Positions 1 through 7,785 of a DNA stretch of 13,451 bases are shown one piece after another. The notes under the pieces were generated by a model that was given only the letters and a program-made list of their open reading frames with translations, searched no databases and had not been told where the DNA came from. This DNA comes from Euryarchaeota archaeon UBA556 (GTDB taxonomy: Archaea; Thermoplasmatota; Poseidoniia; Poseidoniales; Thalassarchaeaceae). How positions within the stretch are numbered: the stretch's first letter is position 1; every line of letters begins with the position of its first letter. Made by a program: the position numbers and the translations under genes. Where the stretch lies: NCBI GenBank assembly GCA_002494975.1, contig DADI01000091.1, positions 1-13,451 of the forward strand. Direction: 5' to 3'.

Positions 1-1960
1 CAGGAGCATCATATGCTGCTCTTCTATGATTTCTCATAACTTTTAGCATATGTTCTGAATTTCTTTCATAATCGGGATAAGGCCCCAATATCGATGCAAT
101 TTCTGCACTTGTTGCATATGACTCTCCGCACATAATAGCAGTTAGGGCCCCGCAAATCGCATATGCTCTTTCATCGTCATATGGTATTCCCATATGCATT
201 AAAAGTGAGCCAATATTGCAGTAACCAAGTCCCAAGGTTCGATAATCGTATGATTTCTGAGCAATTTCTGCAGACGGGAATTGCGCCATTAATACACTAA
301 TTTCCAAAGTGGCTGTCCAGAGTCTAACACTATGCTTGAAATCTTCAATTTGGAATGTTTGATTATCTAAGTCATAATAATGTAGTAAATTTATACTGGC
401 TAAGTTACAAGCAGTATCGTCAAGGAACATATATTCTGAACAAGGATTTGAACCATTTATTCTCCCACCTTCTGGGCAAGTATGCCATTCATTGATTGTA
501 GTATCAAATTGAACGCCTGGATCAGCGCAGGCCCATGCTGTATATGCGATTTTATCCCATAATTCTCCAGCATCCAGAACTTTACATGCAGCAGGTTCAC
601 GATCTTCTTCGGCCGCTTTATCTTTCTCAGTTCTCCATACTAAATTCCAGTTTTCACCATTCTTTACTGCATCCATAAAAGAATTGGGGACTCTTACAGA
701 GTTGTTACTATTTTGCCCAGAAACGGACATATATGCTTCTCCTTGCCAATCTGTATCAAAACATTCGAAATCAACACCTTTCCAGCCTTGTTTAGCCAAA
801 TCTAAGATTCTTTGAATATGGGGCTGAGGGACACTATCTCTAATTGCCCTAACAATAGCTTTCCTTAGTGCGAGATTTTGAGACTGATCAAGTCTATTAT
901 CATCATCTTCATGTGCCCAAATTGATTCCATCAATGAATTTGCATGCTTCTGTAATATATTGGACCCAATAACTAATGCTGAAACTTTTTCTTCTTCACT
1001 AGATTTCCAATCAATGTATTCTTCAATATCTGGATGATCTAAATCTAAAGTTACCATTTTCGCAGCTCTACGAGTAGTGCCTCCAGATTTTATCGCACCG
1101 GCAGCTCTATCTCCAATCTTTAGGAATGAAAGTAGCCCAGATGAGCTTCCACCTCCAGAAAGCGGTTCTCCCGCTCCTCGAATATTCGAGAAATTCGAAC
1201 CAGTCCCTGACCCAAATTTGAAAAGAAGAGCTTCACGATTCCATAACCCCATAATTGAACTAGTTCCACCGACTAAAGAATCACTTACTGATTGGATAAA
1301 GCAGGCATGAGGCTGAGGGTGTTCATATGCATTTTCAGATAGGCATAATTCGCCTGTAGAAGGATCGACGTAGTGATGTCCTTGTGCCGGCCCTTCAATT
1401 CCGTATGCCCAATTTAGGCCAGTATTGAACCACTGAGGACTATTTGGGGCCGATCTTTGACTAGATATCAAGTAGCACATTTCATCAAAGTATGCCCGTG
1501 CATCTACTTCGCTAGCAAAATATCCATACTTATATCCCCAATATGTCCATGTCCCTGCCAATCTTCTAAACAGATTCTTACCATGAATTTCTCCAGTATA
1601 CCTGTCATTCGCGTCTAATGTTTGTAATTTCTCATGATCGGGTTCGCTACGTTGTAGCCAGACAGGAATGCCGTCTTCCGCCACCTTGCGCAGATAAACC
1701 GGCACTCCTGCTTTTCTCAGATACTTCTGAGCGGCAATTTTCCCGGGTACTCCTTCAAATCCCGAAGGAAATTCAACACCTTTTATGGAATCAGCCATTG
1801 TTCCATCTGGATTTCTTATTTCAACGTCCATAGAGATCCAAGTGAATAAATCGAAAGGATCTTCTCCAGCGGTAGTAAATCTTCTTTCAACAACCATTCC
1901 ATTCTCATTAATTTCATGGTTTTCTGTTGATTTAGATTTATCTTTTATTTTAGTTTGCAT
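1..1960 (-). CDS. nrdJ: Adenosylcobalamin-dependent (class II) ribonucleotide reductase, N-terminal ~653 residues, C-terminus cut by window edge
   Basis: Reduces ribonucleotides to deoxyribonucleotides using a thiyl radical generated from adenosylcobalamin. The minus-strand reading frame starts at ATG 1960 and stays open to base 1. Seen in the translation: SEIRNPDG-like N-terminal block (EIRNPDG), PNSPQWFNTG, HACFIQSVSD with the first redox cysteine at about residue 220, GSGTGSNFS, GDRAAGAIKSGGTTRRAAK, SVSGQNSNNSVR, and NPCSE with the expected thiyl cysteine at 507 and glutamate at 509. The partner cysteine lies at 518 (TACNLASIN). No N-terminal ATP-cone is visible. The block order matches the long (about 1,200-residue) B12-dependent NrdJ known best from alphaproteobacteria, so roughly half the protein is here; the C-terminal redox cysteines would lie left of the window. 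A strong Shine-Dalgarno supports the start. Cofactor supply is probably linked to the pduO gene at 9874-10470. Confidence 0.95.
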   Translation of the reverse strand, partial: MQTKIKDKSKSTENHEINENGMVVERRFTTAGEDPFDLFTWISMDVEIRNPDGTMADSIKGVEFPSGFEGVPGKIAAQKYLRKAGVPVYLRKVAEDGIPVWLQRSEPDHEKLQTLDANDRYTGEIHGKNLFRRLAGTWTYWGYKYGYFASEVDARAYFDEMCYLISSQRSAPNSPQWFNTGLNWAYGIEGPAQGHHYVDPSTGELCLSENAYEHPQPHACFIQSVSDSLVGGTSSIMGLWNREALLFKFGSGTGSNFSNIRGAGEPLSGGGSSSGLLSFLKIGDRAAGAIKSGGTTRRAAKMVTLDLDHPDIEEYIDWKSSEEEKVSALVIGSNILQKHANSLMESIWAHEDDDNRLDQSQNLALRKAIVRAIRDSVPQPHIQRILDLAKQGWKGVDFECFDTDWQGEAYMSVSGQNSNNSVRVPNSFMDAVKNGENWNLVWRTEKDKAAEEDREPAACKVLDAGELWDKIAYTAWACADPGVQFDTTINEWHTCPEGGRINGSNPCSEYMFLDDTACNLASINLLHYYDLDNQTFQIEDFKHSVRLWTATLEISVLMAQFPSAEIAQKSYDYRTLGLGYCNIGSLLMHMGIPYDDERAYAICGALTAIMCGESYATSAEIASILGPYPDYERNSEHMLKVMRNHRRAAYDAP

Positions 1961-1970
1961 ACTATCACAA

Positions 1971-1978
1971 TCCTCCCT
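1971..1978 (-). promoter_or_regulatory. Strong Shine-Dalgarno of nrdJ
   Basis: The minus strand reads AGGGAGGA, 10 nt before the ATG at 1960. It is the best ribosome-binding site in the window and fixes the nrdJ start. It implies a transcript with a 5' leader, unlike several neighbours that seem to be leaderless. Confidence 0.75.
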
Positions 1979-2055
1979 TATTTTGTCTCGATAATGGCTT
2001 ACCCGGCTAAAGGGAATTCTCCTTCCGAATAGAGGGTGTTTAATACTTGAGGAAA

Positions 2056-2074
2056 GGCACTCTATATTTGTGCC
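2056..2074. promoter_or_regulatory. Inverted repeat GGCAC-N9-GTGCC upstream of nrdJ
   Basis: Five-base arms (2056-2060 and 2070-2074) flank the A/T core TCTATATTT, about 95 nt upstream of the nrdJ start. The core could contain the promoter TATA element (AAATATA on the minus strand), so a protein bound to the repeat could act as an operator. It loosely resembles the NrdR box of bacterial reductase genes, but the arms are one base further apart and no second tandem copy is seen. Function is inferred only. Confidence 0.3.
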
Positions 2075-2100
2075 ATTTTTATTATCTAATATAGTAAACG

Positions 2101-2117
2101 GCAAACAAAGAAATAAT
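2101..2117 (-). terminator. Possible T-rich archaeal terminator after the OsmC gene
   Basis: Fourteen bases past the OsmC-family stop codon the minus strand becomes T-rich (ATTATTTCTTTGTTTGC) with no stem-loop. Archaeal transcription can end on T-tracts alone, so this may separate the OsmC transcript from nrdJ. The evidence is composition only. Confidence 0.25.
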
Positions 2118-2131
2118 GTAAATTTCGCATT

Positions 2132-2524
2132 TTATTCCCTTAAATCTAGACTCCAATCTAATGTAGCGCCAGATCTTGTTATCATTACTCCGACGGAGCA
2201 ATATTTCTCATGGCTTTGCGCGATTAATCTTCTTACAAGTTTTTCCGGAACATCTCCTTCAACAATATATTTCATTCTGACAGCAGTGAAAACCTTCGGC
2301 CTCTCGGGTGCTCTATCAGATTCTAGTTCAATCCACATAGCCCTAACATTTTCCATTCTATGCTTCAACCCATCAATTACATCAATCAGTGAACAGGCTC
2401 CATGCGCTTGTAGGACTATTTGCATTGGGTTTGCAGCAGTATCGCTGTGAAAATGAGTAATCTTTCCACTTTCAGTTTCACCTTCTATTTCCTCTCCCGT
2501 CGTCCACCTAACAATCCCTTTCAT
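2132..2524 (-). CDS. OsmC/YhfA-family protein (thiol peroxidase-like)
   Basis: A 130-residue protein of the OsmC/Ohr fold. Members with both cysteines reduce organic hydroperoxides; the YhfA-type branch has no settled substrate. Seen: the family core NPMQIVLQAHGAC with the first cysteine at residue 44, followed by the long helix SLIDVIDGLKHRMENV, and the second conserved cysteine at 109 in SHEKYCSVG. Length and cysteine spacing (65 residues) are normal for the family. The ATG at 2524 is supported by AGAGGG (2532-2537) 7 nt upstream. The gene is divergent from icd across a 70-nt gap and lies in the same direction as nrdJ, 171 nt before it. A dual role with nrdJ is not supported. The protein lacks a signal peptide and should be cytoplasmic. 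Assignment to the exact subfamily is uncertain. Confidence 0.88.
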   Translation of the reverse strand: MKGIVRWTTGEEIEGETESGKITHFHSDTAANPMQIVLQAHGACSLIDVIDGLKHRMENVRAMWIELESDRAPERPKVFTAVRMKYIVEGDVPEKLVRRLIAQSHEKYCSVGVMITRSGATLDWSLDLRE

Positions 2525-2594
2525 CCAAGCGCCCTCTTGTTATGGCAGAAGGGTTGGCTTCATGAATGGGTGGTAACTGCCCCCTCTGAGAGCA

Positions 2595-3824
2595 ATGACC
2601 ATTGGCGCAGATATTTCAATCCAAAATGGCAAATTAATAGTCCCTGATGAGCCTTTAGTTCATTATATTGAAGGCGATGGTATCGGAGTCGATATCACTC
2701 CAGTAATGATAAATGTCGTGAATTCAGCTGTAGAAAAGGCATATTCTAAGTCAAAAAAAATTCATTGGAATGAAGTATATGCAGGACAGAAAGCATTTGA
2801 TATGACTGGAGAATGGCTACCTAACGAAACATTAGATGCTATGAGGACAGGTTTAGTTTCTATCAAAGGCCCATTAACGACACCAGTAGGTGGCGGAATT
2901 AGAAGTTTAAATGTCGCATTACGTCAAAAATTAGATCTTTTCGCTTGTGTGCGTCCAGTAAGGTGGTATGAAGGCACACCTAGTCCAGTTAGAAGACCGC
3001 AAGATGTAGATATGATAATTTTCCGTGAAAATAGTGAGGATGTATATGCAGGTATTGAGTGGGAAGCAGGAAGTCCAGAAGTCGAGAAAGTAATAAATTT
3101 CCTTCAGGAAGAAATGGGAGTTACTAAAATTCGATTTCCCGATACTAGCGGAATAGGAATTAAGCCAATTAGTAGTGAAGGAACTTCTAGGATAGTTAGA
3201 GCAGCAATTAATTATGCGATCGATCAAGATAAACCAAGTGTAACTATAGTTCATAAAGGAAATATTATGAAATTTACCGAAGGTGGATTTAGGGACTGGG
3301 GATATCAATTAGCTAAAGATGAATTTGGTGCTACAGAACTAGATGGCGGCCCTTGGTGCACTATGACTAACCCCAAAACAGGAAATCAAATTATAATCAA
3401 GGATGTTATTGCTGATGCAATGTTACAACAAGTCCTTACAAGACCAAGAGAATATGGAGTTTTAACAACAATGAATCTCAATGGTGACTACATTTCCGAT
3501 GCATTAGCAGCTCAAGTCGGTGGAATAGGTATAGCGCCGGGAGCAAACATCAACTATGATACGGGTATTTCAATATTCGAAGCAACTCATGGTACTGCGC
3601 CTAAGTATGCGGGCCAAAACAAAGTAAACCCAGGTTCTTTGATTTTATCTGCTGAAATGATGCTCCGCCATATGGGCTGGGATGAGGCTGCAGATTTTAT
3701 TGTCAAGGGCATGGAAGGCGCGATTTCAGCTGGAACAGTAACGTATGACTTTGAACGTTTAATGGACGATGCAACATTACTTTCTTGTTCTGAATTCGGA
3801 AATGCACTAATTTCTCATATGTAA
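2595..3824 (+). CDS. icd: Isocitrate dehydrogenase, NADP-dependent type
   Basis: Oxidatively decarboxylates isocitrate to 2-oxoglutarate in the TCA cycle. The 409 residues align along their full length with the Escherichia coli enzyme as I remember it. Substrate-site residues are present: S104 (equivalent to the phosphorylated S113), N106, R110, R120, R144, Y151, K221, and metal ligands D274, D298, D302. The NADP-selecting residues K337, Y338, V344, Y384 and R388 are all kept, so NADP rather than NAD use is expected. Near-invariant blocks include [20 protein letters not shown] and [14 protein letters not shown]. The ATG at 2595 gives the expected N-terminus; only a weak GAGAG lies 2 nt upstream, so translation may depend on a short or absent leader. 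No kinase/phosphatase AceK gene is nearby. The high likeness to the bacterial type suggests ancient transfer, which is an inference. Confidence 0.97.
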   Translation: MTIGADISIQNGKLIVPDEPLVHYIEGDGIGVDITPVMINVVNSAVEKAYSKSKKIHWNEVYAGQKAFDMTGEWLPNETLDAMRTGLVSIKGPLTTPVGGGIRSLNVALRQKLDLFACVRPVRWYEGTPSPVRRPQDVDMIIFRENSEDVYAGIEWEAGSPEVEKVINFLQEEMGVTKIRFPDTSGIGIKPISSEGTSRIVRAAINYAIDQDKPSVTIVHKGNIMKFTEGGFRDWGYQLAKDEFGATELDGGPWCTMTNPKTGNQIIIKDVIADAMLQQVLTRPREYGVLTTMNLNGDYISDALAAQVGGIGIAPGANINYDTGISIFEATHGTAPKYAGQNKVNPGSLILSAEMMLRHMGWDEAADFIVKGMEGAISAGTVTYDFERLMDDATLLSCSEFGNALISHM

Positions 3825-3833
3825 ATATAGAAA

Positions 3834-6800
3834 TTATCTTATTCGTGAATTCAATTGCTGTGCATCGGAAACTACACCGAACCCGTATTCTTCCTCTAAA
3901 GCCCTAGATACTAATCTAAAATCAGAGTCTCTAGTTGCTACGAGAATACTTCCTATTTCTTGTAGAGGTGAAGAAGCCAGTAATGCAGCATCGCACATAA
4001 TATCCATATCTCCTCGTTCAGGATAAATATCCTTTCCATTTATCTCAGTACGAGGGGGTATCTCTTCCGACCTCCTTCTCTTTTGCTCATCAACTAAGTC
4101 GAAGATCTTCTCATGTTTTTCAAGGAACTCTTCCAACGGAATATTATTTCTTTCTTTGCTATATTTTTCCTGAGGCCAAGTAGAAAAAGATTCACATATC
4201 TTGGTAACTCTTTCTTTGAGAAACTTAGAAGTAATTTTCTTTTTCCATTCTTTCCTATCGATGTAAACGTCATGGAACAAATTTAGAACGACATCGGGAT
4301 TTTTTGTACGATTTTTGAATTCACCGAGTGCGGCCGGAGGTATTGAAAGGAACGTTTCTTTACCTCCCTGTCTTCTAAGCATCATGTGAAAGGAACGTTC
4401 AACAGACCAATCAAAAGAACCGAAATCATCATTTGAAATCTCTTGTAACAAGTCATCCTTTAGAGCATGAATTAGTATATTCGTATCAACCAATATCAAT
4501 GGTTTTAAGCCTAAATTCTTCAGAGTTCGTCTATCTTTGACAGGAATATTTACACTTTGACTCACGAAAACTGCTCTTTGAGTATCTCTCAAACGGTCTA
4601 CTTCTCTACCTTTGAAATATCCAGTTTCAATAGCCTCTTCGAATCTTCTAATTCCTCTAAGTGGATTTTCTTCTGCTATCTGTTCGCCTAACAGAGTTAG
4701 TTCATAGATATCTTTCATTTTGTGTAATTCTAATTGGAAACGCCTTTCTAAATCGGATTGCCTACCATTACCAGATTTCTCTAAACTCAATAGTGCTGCT
4801 TTAACTCTACCTTTGAAATTCTTGTCCGGTAGGTTGTGTTCATCAGGATATTTTTGAATTAACTCTAAAGCCTCTTTTCTCCTTTTATTGAAATCAGAAT
4901 CATATTCTTCGCTTTCAATCTTTTCTTCTTCACTGACAAAGTGAATGAGCATTTTAGTCGCAGAAGTAGTGTTTCCAGCAGCGTTATCTGCACATGTTCG
5001 TAAATATAATTGAAATCTTTGAGTTAGTAATGTTTCTAATTCAGGATTCTGATTTAATAAATCCACAGCTTCTTTCCAGGATCCAGCATGTGCGTACTCA
5101 ATCATTGCTTTTCTGAGTATTAGAGACGACTCTTCATAATCATCATTAACTTTGAGCGCACCTTCTTTATACGCTCTCGCCGCGTTCAATCGATTTCCTT
5201 TTTCCTTTTCCAAAGCGGCTCTGATAATTTGATACTCTGCAGAGTCCTTATCATAAGCTCTATACCATTTTTCTAGAGATTCAATACCTATACTATGCTC
5301 TTTTACCAGATTTGTAAGTACCCTAATTGTCCTTATTGTATTATCTTCTTTTCCAGCTAGTCGTTCCAAAGTTAGTAGTGCCGCACTACGTTTTTCTTCA
5401 TTTCCTGATTGTAATTGCATTGCCGCAGAGTTCAGATAAAGCGAGTTTATTAGAGATGCAAATAGTCTTTTATTGAGAGGCGTCATTTCAGTATTAATTA
5501 CAAAATCATTCAATGATTCAATCAATGAACTTTTCACAACTCCATCGCCTTCTGCTGAGAGCGCCCTTCTCACTTCATTAAGTTTCACTATCGATTTAGA
5601 ATCTAGTATTTTATGTATTGATTCCATATCAGATGAAACCCCGCCGAGCAATGAAATTAAGGATATTGAAACATCTGAAAGTACATCATCTCTTCCAGAA
5701 TCTTCAAGAGCTAATAGGGCCTTTTTCCTTAGATTAATTATTTCTTCTATTTTGTTAATGCCACTTTCAGCAGGCATCAAATGCCAAACCATCAGTGCTC
5801 TGAAAGGATAGGCCAAGGCGAGTGACTCGTCTCCTGCCATACTTTCTGCTAAACCTTCTACATCTGCGGTTCGGGTGAGGACAGATAATATTTCATCCGT
5901 GTATCTAATTGAATCTAGTTTAGAAAGTATTTTTGAAGCCTCTAATTGAATTGGAATTGGAGCATCTTCACATCTCATAGCGAAAACAACGGTTTCTTCT
6001 TCAGAGACTTTCATAGTATCGATAATACTGTTTTCTAATTTTTGTGAATATATCTTAGAGACTAATTTAATAGCAAAAATCACTTCTTCAGAATTATTTA
6101 GAGATAAGTCTTCTATTGATGTAATTGCCTCATCGTATTCTTCTTTTTCAAATAGAATTTTACTAATCCTCCAAAGTAATGAAGAAGGTATTTTTTCATC
6201 ATGTTGCTCTAATAGAATCTTCCCCTTCTCCAATAATTCTATACTTAATTGTTGATCGATATCATCAATTCGCTTCCAACTTTCTACTCGTATAGTCAAA
6301 GCAAGTTCATCGTCTCCTTCTTGAGTTAATGATTCAACTAAAGCCCCATTTTCATTTCTTCGAATGATATTCAAATTCATTTGTTTCTCTACAACTTTGA
6401 TTAATTTCCCGTTATCTTGTATACTTTCTAAAACATTCATTGCATCATCAGAATTAGCGCTGAGTAGTAATATCGATTCCAATAAAGCCGCTTCTTCTTG
6501 CAAACCCCTAAGTTTACCTTTCATAATTTGAGGCCAAGAACTAGGCCTAGGCTTTCCTGCTAAGTCTTTTCGAATCTTCCCTAAAGAAATTTCTTGAGCG
6601 GGTGTTAATTTGAAAGGCATATCCATTTCTAACCATTTTAGTAAACTAGAATTATTCTTAGGGTCAATATTAGATGCATTAATCCATTCTTTAGAGTCTA
6701 TCAGAATATTTTCTTCTTCTTTTATTTCGAATCTTTCTAATTCAGCAAAAAGTGGCGCCTCTCTTGCTAATCTACTCCAAACTGGATGAACTCCTTGAGA

Positions 6801-7202
6801 ACATTCGACCCTTAGTAAATTCATTTGATCATCGAAAGATGACTCCCAAGTATTCATTTTATGTTTTTGAGCAATTAACACAGCCAATTTGAAAGCAGCA
6901 GTTTCATCGGAATTAATTACTTGTTGTGGGGGCAACAGGTCAAAGCCACTTTTTGCTTGTCTACCGCCTCTTCTGCTCCCTCTTCTTCTCCTTGAAACAT
7001 TCCTATTTTTAGAATTGTTTTCTAAATCATTTTTATCGACTGCTTCAGGTGCAATTTTCTCAGCAACAAGAATCGCCAGGGCTTTCCAATTTTTATGCAA
7101 TAGCTCCCAACCGTCTGGTCTTTGTATGGCCTTTTTCCTTGCAACTTCATCAGACCCTGCTGATTGCAAAGATTCAACACAATCTAGAAGGTACTGCTCC
7201 AA
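3834..7202 (-). CDS. Large helical-repeat protein with C-terminal PIN nuclease domain
   Basis: A 1122-residue protein of no named family that I recognise. Seen: a short acidic/helical N-terminus; an Arg/Gly-rich basic patch at about 66-84 (SRRRRGSRRGGRQ) of the kind that binds RNA; about 750 residues of alternating amphipathic helices resembling HEAT/TPR solenoids; and a PIN domain from about 900 to the end. PIN acidic residues are visible: D906 in LILVDTNILIHAL, E961 in PAALGEFKNR, D1065/D1067/D1071 in GDMDIMCDAALL, and D1092/D1094 in ATRDSDF. A metal-dependent RNase is therefore likely, with the solenoid as a scaffold or partner-binding arm. The start is TTG, supported by GGAGAG 7 nt upstream. 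There is no antitoxin-like small gene beside it, so it is not a VapBC toxin. The gene converges with icd 9 nt apart. The role in RNA decay or ribosome quality control is inference. Confidence 0.85.
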   Translation of the reverse strand: MEQYLLDCVESLQSAGSDEVARKKAIQRPDGWELLHKNWKALAILVAEKIAPEAVDKNDLENNSKNRNVSRRRRGSRRGGRQAKSGFDLLPPQQVINSDETAAFKLAVLIAQKHKMNTWESSFDDQMNLLRVECSQGVHPVWSRLAREAPLFAELERFEIKEEENILIDSKEWINASNIDPKNNSSLLKWLEMDMPFKLTPAQEISLGKIRKDLAGKPRPSSWPQIMKGKLRGLQEEAALLESILLLSANSDDAMNVLESIQDNGKLIKVVEKQMNLNIIRRNENGALVESLTQEGDDELALTIRVESWKRIDDIDQQLSIELLEKGKILLEQHDEKIPSSLLWRISKILFEKEEYDEAITSIEDLSLNNSEEVIFAIKLVSKIYSQKLENSIIDTMKVSEEETVVFAMRCEDAPIPIQLEASKILSKLDSIRYTDEILSVLTRTADVEGLAESMAGDESLALAYPFRALMVWHLMPAESGINKIEEIINLRKKALLALEDSGRDDVLSDVSISLISLLGGVSSDMESIHKILDSKSIVKLNEVRRALSAEGDGVVKSSLIESLNDFVINTEMTPLNKRLFASLINSLYLNSAAMQLQSGNEEKRSAALLTLERLAGKEDNTIRTIRVLTNLVKEHSIGIESLEKWYRAYDKDSAEYQIIRAALEKEKGNRLNAARAYKEGALKVNDDYEESSLILRKAMIEYAHAGSWKEAVDLLNQNPELETLLTQRFQLYLRTCADNAAGNTTSATKMLIHFVSEEEKIESEEYDSDFNKRRKEALELIQKYPDEHNLPDKNFKGRVKAALLSLEKSGNGRQSDLERRFQLELHKMKDIYELTLLGEQIAEENPLRGIRRFEEAIETGYFKGREVDRLRDTQRAVFVSQSVNIPVKDRRTLKNLGLKPLILVDTNILIHALKDDLLQEISNDDFGSFDWSVERSFHMMLRRQGGKETFLSIPPAALGEFKNRTKNPDVVLNLFHDVYIDRKEWKKKITSKFLKERVTKICESFSTWPQEKYSKERNNIPLEEFLEKHEKIFDLVDEQKRRRSEEIPPRTEINGKDIYPERGDMDIMCDAALLASSPLQEIGSILVATRDSDFRLVSRALEEEYGFGVVSDAQQLNSRIR

Positions 7203-7209
7203 ATGAAAA

Positions 7210-7215
7210 CTCTCC
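7210..7215 (-). promoter_or_regulatory. Shine-Dalgarno deciding the TTG start of the PIN protein
   Basis: GGAGAG on the minus strand, 7 nt before TTG 7202-7200. There is no ATG at suitable spacing, so the TTG start is preferred. Confidence 0.6.
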
Positions 7216-7290
7216 GATAAATCGCCCCCATGCCCCCCCTACATGAATACACCGCCTTGATATGTAAGACAAGAAAAGCGAGAACTCAAG

Positions 7291-7301
7291 ATATGTTATG
7301 A
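7291..7301 (+). promoter_or_regulatory. TATA-like element before the 7315 gene
   Basis: ATATGTTATGA begins 24 nt before the ATG at 7315, behind a purine-rich stretch that could be a BRE. The spacing suits a leaderless transcript, and no Shine-Dalgarno is seen before this ATG. Confidence 0.27.
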
Positions 7302-7314
7302 TTCAGCCCTCATC

Positions 7315-7785
7315 ATGGAGGTTGTGGCCACTGCAATTATTCTCCTCCATCCATTGTCTGCATTGGCTGTGATTTGGCTATTTATTAATCAGAGAAAATG
7401 GCGCCAAAAAAGTACTATTTTAAAGGGTTCAGAGCGCCAAAAAGAATTAAAAAATCATGAAAAAAATGGAAATAAACTATTTTTTTATGTCATCGGAGTA
7501 ATTTCTCTTGCATTCTTATCGAAGATATTTTACTTTCAAATAATCAATGGAGAAGTAGGCATATCAGATTTAATTCCCAATCATTTCCATGGCTGGGCGG
7601 GGCTATTAGGGCTCGGATTAATGATATATCTCAGACATTTAGGGCTACGTGCTAGAAAAAATCGTCTGGAGAAAAAACCTTTTGTCAAAATTAGTAATTT
7701 GCATGGAAGACTAAGCGACATAATGACCTATCTTATCATGATCCATGCATTCCTAGGTTTCCTATACCTATTCACTTATCTTTGA
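7315..7785 (+). CDS. Four-helix membrane protein, DUF4079 / cytochrome b561-like
   Basis: A 156-residue integral membrane protein. Hydrophobic segments lie at about 5-24, 54-77, 90-107 and 133-155, with a charged loop at 26-52. Histidines sit at the ends of or inside helices: H12 (LLHP), H48 (KNHEKNG), H90/H92 (NHFHGWAG), H108 (RHLG), H130 (NLHGRLSD) and H144 (MIHAFLG). Paired histidines on a four-helix bundle are typical of b-type haem binding, and the pattern recalls DUF4079, a family of cyanobacteria and plastids related to cytochrome b561. I am moderately sure of that family. Haem binding and any electron-transfer role are inferred. The start ATG 7315 has no Shine-Dalgarno. Its last 10 bases overlap the end of the convergent DHH gene, and it is divergent from the PIN gene. 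Confidence 0.75.
   Translation: MEVVATAIILLHPLSALAVIWLFINQRKWRQKSTILKGSERQKELKNHEKNGNKLFFYVIGVISLAFLSKIFYFQIINGEVGISDLIPNHFHGWAGLLGLGLMIYLRHLGLRARKNRLEKKPFVKISNLHGRLSDIMTYLIMIHAFLGFLYLFTYL

Noticed and set aside
1077..1994. Plus-strand open frames opposite the reductase gene
   Set aside because: They lie antisense to a well-conserved nrdJ frame and encode no recognisable domains.
1961..2131. Cobalamin riboswitch in the nrdJ leader
   Set aside because: Considered because the enzyme uses B12, but no B12-box-like sequence or extended paired structure was found, and such riboswitches are bacterial.
2070..2450. Plus-strand frame opposite the OsmC-family gene
   Set aside because: The minus-strand protein has conserved OsmC cysteines and a Shine-Dalgarno; the plus-strand product looks like a shadow.
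2931..3308. Minus-strand frame inside icd
   Set aside because: Icd is conserved over its full length on the plus strand; the antisense product is Ser/Tyr/Asn-rich without a family.
3834..7202. PIN gene as a VapC toxin with antitoxin
   Set aside because: The protein is about eight times too long and no small antitoxin gene lies next to it.
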